From an uncultured Eubacteriales bacterium (GTDB taxonomy: Bacteria > Bacillota > Clostridia > Christensenellales > UBA1242), in the NCBI GenBank assembly GCA_902796635.1, contig CADBPU010000054.1, forward strand, positions 1-18,163: a stretch of 18,163 nt of DNA, in the 5' to 3' direction. The notes beneath the pieces are model-generated. The model had not been told where the DNA came from, made no database searches, and worked only from the letters and a program-made list of their open reading frames with translations. The stretch's first letter is position 1. The number at the start of each line of letters is the position of its first letter. This document shows positions 1 through 5,078 of the stretch, piece by piece. Position numbers and translations under genes: made by a program.

Positions 1-83
1 AGGTTTACTCCTACCTCGTTTGCTGCTTCCATCTTGAACTTGTTGAGGGTCTCTCTGCCCTGCTGTGATGTGATACCTTTCAT
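1..83 (-). CDS. N-terminal fragment of a probable alpha/beta-type small acid-soluble spore protein (partial)
   Basis: Reading leftward from an ATG at 81-83, 27 codons stay open to the window edge and encode MKGITSQQGRETLNKFKMEA followed by ANEVGVN. The LNKFKMEAANEVGVN part resembles the first conserved block of alpha/beta-type small acid-soluble spore proteins, which coat and protect DNA in dormant endospores; the family is about 60-90 residues long, so roughly two thirds is missing. An in-frame TAA lies upstream, and the stretch AGGAAAAGAAAA before the ATG can serve as a ribosome binding site, although it is also the conserved end of the 23S fragment next to it. By hand count the fragment is about 47% G+C with codons such as CTC, ACC and GGC, richer than the rest of the window, suggesting a different genomic source. 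The family call rests on one short block and is tentative. Confidence 0.5.
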   Translation of the reverse strand, partial: MKGITSQQGRETLNKFKMEAANEVGVN

Positions 84-309
84 TTTTTCTTTTCCTACAG
101 ATACTTAGATGTTTCAGTTCTCTGCGTTCCCTTTATTACAGTATGTATTCGTGTAATAACGCTGGTTGATTAAAACCAGCGGGTTTCCCCATTCAGAAAT
201 CTACGGATCACAGGCTGTTTGCGCCTACCCGTAGCTTATCGCAGCTTACCACGTCTTTCATCGGTGTCTAGTGCCAAGGCATTCACCATACGCTCTTTAT
301 AGCTTGATC
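84..309 (-). rRNA. 23S ribosomal RNA, 5' fragment (about 226 nt)
   Basis: The minus strand carries the conserved start of bacterial 23S rRNA: the GGTGAATGCCTTGGCACTAG block near the 5' end, CGATGAAAGACGTGGTAAGC, GATTTCTGAATGGGGAAACC, and GGGAACGCAGAGAACTGAAA running into AGGAAAAGAAA. The 5' end is set at 309 by aligning from memory with the B. subtilis 23S start; the next 32 bases align without gaps. After the AGGAAAAGAAA block, where E. coli continues with TCAACCGAGATTCCC at about nt 225, the sequence stops resembling 23S and becomes protein-coding. The gene is therefore cut off here, through a chimeric assembly join or a genuine truncated copy. The 23S start and the position of the break are clear; the cause of the break is not. 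Confidence 0.93.
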
Positions 310-369
310 GTATACGTCGATTTTCTTTTTACTTTGTTAATTTTCTTAACTCAGCGTAAATTGATTCGC

Positions 370-401
370 TTGAAACAGCAAAAACTTGTTTTGCCTTTCA
401 A
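370..401 (-). other. Hairpin in the 23S leader, upstream of the mature 5' end
   Basis: On the minus strand TTGAAAGGCAAAA and TTTTGCTGTTTCAA form an imperfect stem of about 12 base pairs around a short CAAGT-type loop, with one bulge. It lies about 60 nt before the mature 23S start, where precursor rRNAs carry processing structure. It could be a local processing or antitermination element. Only the pairing is visible. Confidence 0.45.
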
Positions 402-462
402 CAATATGAATGATACTTATTTACACTAATTGTATTGATATTTGATATCGTTCTCTATTTGA

Positions 463-478
463 ATTATGCAGTTGTCAA
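463..478 (-). promoter_or_regulatory. BoxA-like antitermination element in the 23S leader
   Basis: The minus strand reads TTGACAACTGCATAAT, similar to the TTGAAAACTGxATAA stretch common in Firmicute rRNA leaders and 16S-23S spacers, where the boxA signal recruits the NusB/NusE antitermination complex. Its position, about 35 nt after the predicted transcription start, fits that role. The match is by resemblance only. Confidence 0.35.
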
Positions 479-485
479 TGTGCTT

Positions 486-512
486 GCTGCAACGGTTTTG
501 CCGTTTGACAGC
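486..512 (-). other. Hairpin at the 5' end of the 23S precursor transcript
   Basis: On the minus strand GCTG, a TCA internal loop and AACGG pair with CCGTT, G and CAGC around a CAAAA loop, giving nine base pairs. It starts at or within a nucleotide or two of the transcription start predicted from the promoter at 519-547, so it would cap the precursor RNA. No run of U follows, so it is not a terminator. Confidence 0.5.
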
Positions 513-518
513 TTTGAT

Positions 519-547
519 AGTTTAGCACAACGCAATTTTTATGTCAA
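519..547 (-). promoter_or_regulatory. Strong sigma-A-type promoter of the 23S rRNA gene
   Basis: Minus-strand TTGACA (542-547), a 17-nt spacer (525-541) and TAAACT (519-524) form a near-consensus promoter. Immediately upstream (about 548-590) is a run of A and T tracts like the UP elements that boost rRNA promoters. The predicted start is near 511-513, about 200 nt before the mature 23S. This is the only rRNA-type promoter visible in the gap, and nothing resembling 16S lies between it and the protein gene at 749. The rest of the 310-748 gap contains only AT-rich sequence and the terminator at 694-725. Confidence 0.8.
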
Positions 548-693
548 CACTTTTTTGAAAAATTTTTTTATTTTTTTTGACAATTTTTTAAGTAATTACT
601 GACTAAATCTTAAAGACATACATTTTACTGACTTTTTTGATTTTCTAAATATTAAATCAGCTAGACAAAGTTATAAATAAAAATATTGAAAAA

Positions 694-725
694 CAAAAAA
701 AGACATGAAATTTTGTCTTTTTTTG
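694..725 (-). terminator. Intrinsic terminator of the HExxH metallopeptidase-like gene
   Basis: A perfect 12-bp stem (CAAAAAAAGACA at 694-705 pairing with 714-725) around an 8-nt loop lies 24 nt past the stop codon at 749. The arms are A and T runs, so it can end transcription in either direction; for the minus strand the descending arm is itself the U tract. It separates this gene from the rRNA promoter. Confidence 0.8.
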
Positions 726-748
726 TTAAATGTATTATTTTTATTTTT

Positions 749-2185
749 TTATAATTCTTTATCATATTTCAAAAGAGCACTTTTATATTTTTGAACATTT
801 TGGTAAAACTCTTTTTTATAAAATATTTTACAATTTATTTTGTTAAGATAATTACTTATATATATAAAAGGTTTTTCCGAAATAAAATATTTATATTCAG
901 TATTGCCATAATTAATAAAATCAACCAAATCTTTTGGGTGAAAGTATTTGTAGTTTTCTTTGTCACCATCATAAGGACCATAGAGACTATTCAAAATAAA
1001 TTCATACTTTTCTGTATCTGTAAAGTACTCAAAATTAATTTTCCCATCTTTACCTAATAATAATGATAAAAATTTATTTTCTATTTCATTTTTCTTTACT
1101 AGTTCCATCTGTCCAATGTTTTTTACAGCATAATCAGTAAATGAATTTAACTTTTGAATTACTTTAACACATGTTTTACCAGATTTTCCAAGACCTGATA
1201 ATTTGTCTGATTGATTTTGTCTTAAAGATTGCACAATATATGTTGAAATACTATTGATATTATTGTATCCTGCAGTATCTTCTAAATTATTTAATAAATG
1301 TAATTGATTTTTAACCAAATCATCGATAATCAAATAATTAAACCATTCTCTGCTTAAATTTATGTCGTGCTGACTTAAATACTGTCTTATATTAAAATAA
1401 TTGAACACATCTTCTTTATTTTTAATTTTTGATTTATTAGCTTGTTGTGTTTTGATTATGTTCATTTTTAATAAAGTTTCATAACAATTTCTTATAACTG
1501 GAATGGCGTCATATTTATTTATATTTGTTTTTGACAAATTGCAAAATACATCAATTTGCATAAACAACTTGTCAATAAGATATTGATTGGGTAAGTGGAA
1601 AGCATTTTGGATTAATGCTTTAAGTTTATCAGTATCATTATTAAAATAACATTTCAATAAATTATCATAGCCAATTGCATCCGAGAGTAAATTTGCAATA
1701 TTTACTTCAAAAATATATCTTTCATTTGTATTATCTAAAAATTTTTTGCTAATAAATTCTGTAATACCTTCATTAATACCGATATTGTGTCTATTTATAG
1801 TGTAAATTTCTCCACCTTTTTCTGGTACTAAGGTCGAATTTTGTATAATGCCTGATTTATATGATAAAGAATTTTTATTTTTATTCCATTTTTGAGCATC
1901 TGAAATTGAATGTATCATTTCGTGCATCAAAACTTCGGGCTCCAATACTTTATTTCTATCTTTTATTATATAAATTCTATTTGTTTTTGATGAATAAAAT
2001 GCTATAGAATAAAGATTGGCACCAAATTTTTTTGCTTCTTCAGAATCTATATATGAATAGCCAACTGATTGAAATTTTGAATAAACTTTTGATCTTGTTT
2101 TTCTGTCCAAAATAGAAGTATTTTTTATTATTATTTGTTGCAATGTTTTTATTATTTCATAATCTTTTTTTTCAAATTCTTGCAT
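749..2185 (-). CDS. Stand-alone HExxH zinc metallopeptidase-like protein, unknown family
   Basis: A 478-residue protein with a zincin motif, HEMIH at residues 88-92, and a GINEGITEF segment at 136-144 that offers Glu139 or Glu143 as the third zinc ligand; this spacing is typical of gluzincin-like predicted peptidases. The preceding strand (RIYIIKDRNKVLEPEVLMHE) is the usual lead-in to such a helix. The remaining 330 residues are Lys/Asn/Ile-rich, mostly helical in appearance and not recognised. No signal peptide, membrane segment or anchoring motif is seen, so it is probably cytoplasmic or exported by an unknown route. It has its own promoter (2192-2220) and terminator, no ribosome binding site, and very low G+C even for this window, consistent with a single-gene accessory locus beside an rRNA gene. 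The substrate cannot be predicted. Confidence 0.85.
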   Translation of the reverse strand: MQEFEKKDYEIIKTLQQIIIKNTSILDRKTRSKVYSKFQSVGYSYIDSEEAKKFGANLYSIAFYSSKTNRIYIIKDRNKVLEPEVLMHEMIHSISDAQKWNKNKNSLSYKSGIIQNSTLVPEKGGEIYTINRHNIGINEGITEFISKKFLDNTNERYIFEVNIANLLSDAIGYDNLLKCYFNNDTDKLKALIQNAFHLPNQYLIDKLFMQIDVFCNLSKTNINKYDAIPVIRNCYETLLKMNIIKTQQANKSKIKNKEDVFNYFNIRQYLSQHDINLSREWFNYLIIDDLVKNQLHLLNNLEDTAGYNNINSISTYIVQSLRQNQSDKLSGLGKSGKTCVKVIQKLNSFTDYAVKNIGQMELVKKNEIENKFLSLLLGKDGKINFEYFTDTEKYEFILNSLYGPYDGDKENYKYFHPKDLVDFINYGNTEYKYFISEKPFIYISNYLNKINCKIFYKKEFYQNVQKYKSALLKYDKEL

Positions 2186-2191
2186 GTTATT

Positions 2192-2220
2192 ATAATAACA
2201 AACATTATCTTTGTTGTCAA
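2192..2220 (-). promoter_or_regulatory. Promoter of the HExxH gene, placed for a leaderless start
   Basis: Minus-strand TTGACA (2215-2220), a 17-nt spacer and TATTAT (2192-2197) precede the ATG by exactly six nucleotides (AATAAC). Transcription would start about seven bases after the -10 box, on the A of the start codon. There is no purine-rich ribosome binding site. A TATAAT overlaps at 20-nt spacing and would put the start even further inside the gene. Confidence 0.7.
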
Positions 2221-2250
2221 TATTGAGATTATAAACTTTTTCATAAATAA

Positions 2251-2276
2251 CAAAAAAAGTGATATTTAATCACTTT
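2251..2276 (-). terminator. Intrinsic terminator of the pyrophosphatase gene
   Basis: AAAGTGAT and ATCACTTT pair over eight bases (2256-2263 with 2269-2276) around a five-base loop. On the minus strand a U run follows directly (TTTTTTTG, ending at 2251). The stem overlaps the stop codon at 2275-2277. Confidence 0.85.
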
Positions 2277-2808
2277 ATTTTTTGAAACTATCTCTATATA
2301 GTTGTTTTGCTTCGGCAATCGCAAGCTTTGCGTCTTCTACATTTAGTGGCTTGCCTTCAACTTCTGTACGACCTTCACTTTCATCTTTATAAACCCTGAA
2401 AAAGTTTATCATTTCATCAGCAATATGCCTTGGCAAATTATCTATTGAAGTATATTCATTATATAGTGGGTCATTGCACGGAATTGCAATGATTTTTTCA
2501 TCTCTTTTACCATCATCAAGCATAATCATCATGCCAACAGGATAACATTTTACAAGAACCAATGGATCTAGGGCTTCACTAGAAAGCACCAAAACATCAA
2601 GTGGGTCGCCATCGCCACACAAAGTTTTTGGAATAAAGCCATAGTTTGCAGGATACATTGTGCTTGTATGCAAAATTCTATCTAATTTTATATAGCCAGT
2701 TTCTTTATCTAATTCATATTTCTTTTTTGAGCCCTTTGCAATTTCTATAACTGCAACAAATTCATCAGGTGAAATTCTATTTTCATCAATATCGTGCCAA
2801 ATATTCAT
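2275..2808 (-). CDS. ppa: Inorganic pyrophosphatase, family I
   Basis: Hydrolyses pyrophosphate to two phosphates in the cytoplasm, pulling biosynthetic reactions such as tRNA charging and nucleic acid synthesis forward; Mg2+-dependent. The 177 residues match the family's usual bacterial length. The N-terminus has the EIAKGSKKKYE substrate-binding segment (residues 22-32), then YPANYGFIP, and the family signature DGDPLDVLV at 66-74 with the metal-binding aspartates D66, D68 and D71. K112/R113 region and the late HxxxE segment also fit. Start: ATG at 2806-2808 preceded by AAGGAAGGGATT, a strong ribosome binding site. The 61-nt gap to the HD gene upstream is almost pure A/T with several TATAAT-like boxes but no clear -35, so it may be cotranscribed with that gene. 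A terminator follows. Confidence 0.96.
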   Translation of the reverse strand: MNIWHDIDENRISPDEFVAVIEIAKGSKKKYELDKETGYIKLDRILHTSTMYPANYGFIPKTLCGDGDPLDVLVLSSEALDPLVLVKCYPVGMMIMLDDGKRDEKIIAIPCNDPLYNEYTSIDNLPRHIADEMINFFRVYKDESEGRTEVEGKPLNVEDAKLAIAEAKQLYRDSFKK

Positions 2809-2869
2809 AATCCCTTCCTTTTATATTGTTATATATTATATATAATATTATTAATTTATAATATAGATA

Positions 2870-3454
2870 TTATTTTATAATTTTTTCATCCAAATATGAT
2901 GCCATCATATCAGCCATTGCAAGAAGCACTGCAACAGGAAATTGATAGTATGCTTCACTTATGGCATAACTACCACCCTTCACTCTCATATCAAAACCAC
3001 TCATGTGCCAGTTGATTGCCATTGCTTCTTCCCTTGTCAGTTTGATAAATCCGCAAAGCATATAAACACTTTTTTCACCATGTCCATAAGGCAATTCGTC
3101 CTGCACAACATAATATGGTTGTTTTGTCCACTCTCCATTGACCTTTACATTTCTATAATCAACAGTATAAGTGTTCACTTTGCAAATATCGTGCAAAAGT
3201 CCCATAATAGCCAAACTTTCATCACTAACAACTGATTGATAGTTTTCACCGTATTCATTTTTTACAAGTGCAACAAGTCTTTTGTACACATTGATTGTGT
3301 GCTGGCAAAGTCCACCTTCATAATTGCTATGAAATTTTGTACTTGCTGGTGCCGTGAAAAAATCTGTACTTTCTACCCATGCAAGCAATTTGTCAGCACC
3401 TTCTCTTTTGACATATTTGTTGTAAATCTCTAAAAATTCTTCTTTATTACCCAT
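2870..3454 (-). CDS. HD-domain metal-dependent phosphohydrolase-like protein
   Basis: A 194-residue protein of the HD superfamily, which hydrolyses phosphate esters using bound divalent metals. Likely metal ligands are His42 and His52 (in FHSNYEGGLCQHTINVY), the His88-Asp89 pair in LLHDICKV, and His/Asp residues in the later GHGEKSV, INWHMSGFD and MADMMASY segments, the order expected for the fold. The domain fills the protein; there is no signal peptide or partner domain. The substrate is unknown; relatives are widespread as annotated hydrolases in Firmicutes. Start: I chose ATG at 3452-3454 (MGNKEEF) rather than the TTG at 3475, because the -10 box at 3461-3466 lies between them and no ribosome binding site supports either. 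It is divergent from tilS, and ppa follows on the same strand with no terminator between. Confidence 0.85.
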   Translation of the reverse strand: MGNKEEFLEIYNKYVKREGADKLLAWVESTDFFTAPASTKFHSNYEGGLCQHTINVYKRLVALVKNEYGENYQSVVSDESLAIMGLLHDICKVNTYTVDYRNVKVNGEWTKQPYYVVQDELPYGHGEKSVYMLCGFIKLTREEAMAINWHMSGFDMRVKGGSYAISEAYYQFPVAVLLAMADMMASYLDEKIIK

Positions 3455-3460
3455 ATTGAT

Positions 3461-3489
3461 ATTATACAATAACAATATAAATTAAACAA
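3461..3489 (-). promoter_or_regulatory. Promoter of the HD-domain gene, placed for a leaderless start
   Basis: A consensus TATAAT on the minus strand (3461-3466) ends six nucleotides before the ATG, so the expected transcription start is the A of the start codon. The -35 at 17-nt spacing is only TTGTTT (3484-3489), matching the consensus at its first three bases. No ribosome binding site is present. Confidence 0.5.
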
Positions 3490-3585
3490 ACAAAATAACT
3501 TTGTTGAAAAATATTAAAAATTATTGAAAATAAAATCAAAAACAACAAATTTCTACAAATATTTTAATATATTTCTTGGTTTTTA

Positions 3586-3614
3586 TTGAAAATATCTCAA
3601 CAAAAATATATAAT
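3586..3614 (+). promoter_or_regulatory. Promoter of tilS, within the previously plausible 5' coding extension
   Basis: TTGAAA (3586-3591), a 17-nt spacer and a perfect TATAAT (3609-3614). Transcription should begin near 3620-3622, 2-4 nt before the ATG at 3624. No ribosome binding site lies upstream of any candidate start, so the mRNA would be essentially leaderless. Confidence 0.65.
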
Positions 3615-3623
3615 ATGAAATGT

Positions 3624-4958
3624 ATGGAAAGTGCAAAAGAGCTAATCAAAAAAGAAAATTTATTAAAAAAGGGCGAGAAAATTGCAGTTGCCACAAGTGG
3701 CGGTATTGACAGTATGACTCTGCTCCATTTTTTGCATTCCTTAAAAAATGAATATCAAATTGAAGTTGTTGCAGTAAACGTTGACCACATGATAAGAGAA
3801 AATAGCCAAGATGACAGCAAATTTGTTGCAGAGTATTGCAAAGAGAATAATATTACTTGCTATAAATTTAAGGTGGACATTTTGAAACTTGCAAAAAGTA
3901 AAAAACTAGGCACAGAAGAAGCAGCGAGAATTGCTAGATACAAAGTGTTTGACAGTGTTATAGCAAAAGGTCTTGCAGATAAAATTGCTATTGCACATCA
4001 CCAAGAAGACCAAGTTGAAACAATACTCTTAAATATTTTTAGGGGTGCTGGACTTAAAGGTGCAAGTGGGATGGAAGCAAAACAAGAAAATTACATAAGG
4101 CCACTGCTTTCAACCAAAAAAGTTGAAATTTTGCAATATGCAAAAGAAAACGAAATTCCATACGTAGAAGACCAGACAAACAGAGATATAAATTATTCTA
4201 GAAATTTTTTAAGAAATAAAATTTTGCCAGAACTTAGAGAACGTTGGAATAATATTGATAATAATATCTTAAATTTTTCAAAAATATGCAAACAAGATGA
4301 TGAATATATAAACAAAAATATTAATTTTGATGACATTTTGATTGAAAATAATTGTGCCAGAATTCCACTATATAAATTTGTCAGTCCAGACTCTATTCAA
4401 AACAGAGTTTTGAGATATGCATTTCAAAAATTAGGATTATCAAAAGATATAGAAAAAAGACATTTGAATATCCTAAAAAGTTTGATTAAAAACGGAGAAA
4501 ATGGCTCAAAAATCAGTCTCCCTAACAAATTAAAAGCAAGTTTGGATTATGATGAACTCGTGTTGTTTTTACCGGAAAAAAAGCCAGAATTTGTGCCAAA
4601 AGATTTCAAAGTTGGCAAAACAAATTTTGATGATTTAACCGTTTCAATCAAAAGGACAAATTCTTATAATTTGAACGAAAAAAATTGTCATGTTATTGAT
4701 GCTGAAAAATTGCCAAATGATGCAAAATGGAGAACAAGAAATAACGGAGATTTATTCACAAAATTTGGCAGTGGAGAAAAAAAACTGAAAGACTACATGA
4801 TAGACAAAAAAATACCAAACTTATTGCGAGAAAGAATACCGGTTTTGGCAAGTGAAAATGAAGTTTTTTGCGTTTTGGGATATGAAATCAGTGATAAAGT
4901 AAAAGTTGATGAAAATACAAAAAAGGTTTATGTTATATCTTATCAAAAGAAAAAATAA
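3624..4958 (+). CDS. tilS: tRNA(Ile)-lysidine synthase
   Basis: Attaches lysine to cytidine 34 of the tRNA(Ile) whose anticodon is CAU, using ATP, so that it reads AUA rather than AUG; essential in nearly all bacteria, and AUA codons are frequent in this AT-rich genome. The N-terminal PP-loop ATPase shows SGGIDS at residues 25-30, then VDHMIRE, a GTEEAARIARY segment, AHHQEDQVETILLNIFRG and VEDQTNRDINYSRNFLRNKILP, all in family order. The C-terminal TilS domain (about 345-440) carries WRTRNNGDLFTKFGSGEKKL and the LKDYMIDKKIP tRNA-binding helix. Start: ATG at 3624 (MESAKELIKKENLL) gives the usual distance to the PP-loop. TTG at 3576 and ATG at 3615 lie upstream of the predicted transcription start, so are rejected. 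From 3624 the protein is 444 residues. It is a single gene, ended by the terminator at 5001-5031. Confidence 0.95.
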   Translation: MESAKELIKKENLLKKGEKIAVATSGGIDSMTLLHFLHSLKNEYQIEVVAVNVDHMIRENSQDDSKFVAEYCKENNITCYKFKVDILKLAKSKKLGTEEAARIARYKVFDSVIAKGLADKIAIAHHQEDQVETILLNIFRGAGLKGASGMEAKQENYIRPLLSTKKVEILQYAKENEIPYVEDQTNRDINYSRNFLRNKILPELRERWNNIDNNILNFSKICKQDDEYINKNINFDDILIENNCARIPLYKFVSPDSIQNRVLRYAFQKLGLSKDIEKRHLNILKSLIKNGENGSKISLPNKLKASLDYDELVLFLPEKKPEFVPKDFKVGKTNFDDLTVSIKRTNSYNLNEKNCHVIDAEKLPNDAKWRTRNNGDLFTKFGSGEKKLKDYMIDKKIPNLLRERIPVLASENEVFCVLGYEISDKVKVDENTKKVYVISYQKKK

Positions 4959-5000
4959 AATTATCTTGCTTATTTGAAATTAATTTTATATAGTAAAGCA

Positions 5001-5031
5001 CAAAAAAACAACGAAGAATCGTTGTTTTTTG
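5001..5031. terminator. Bidirectional terminator between tilS and the DUF4097-like gene
   Basis: A 12-bp perfect stem (5003-5014 pairing with 5019-5030) closes an AGAA loop; the arms are A-rich and T-rich, so a U tract follows the CAACGA/TCGTTG core in both directions. It serves the converging genes ending at 4958 (plus) and 5079 (minus). Confidence 0.85.
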
Positions 5032-5041
5032 TTTAAGTACG

Positions 5042-5075
5042 TAAGAATAACACGAAAGAAACGAGTGTTTTCTTA
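5042..5075 (-). other. Hairpin just past the stop of the DUF4097-like gene
   Basis: AAGAATAACAC (5043-5053) pairs with GTGTTTTCTT (5065-5074) over ten bases with one bulge. It begins four nucleotides past the stop codon. There is no U tract behind it, so it is probably a 3' stabilising structure ahead of the real terminator at 5001-5031. Confidence 0.4.
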
Positions 5076-5078
5076 TTA

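Noticed and set aside
310..518. A tRNA gene or 16S-23S spacer between promoter and 23S
   Set aside because: No cloverleaf, GGTTCRA arm or CCA end is visible, and no 16S 3' end precedes it; the stems present are simple hairpins.
596..633. Direct repeat TTACTGACT at 596-604 and 625-633
   Set aside because: Nine bases in AT-rich sequence with no palindromy and no link to a promoter; likely chance.
3576..3623. Upstream TTG or ATG start for tilS
   Set aside because: They overlap the predicted promoter or precede the transcription start, and lengthen the N-terminus beyond the family norm.
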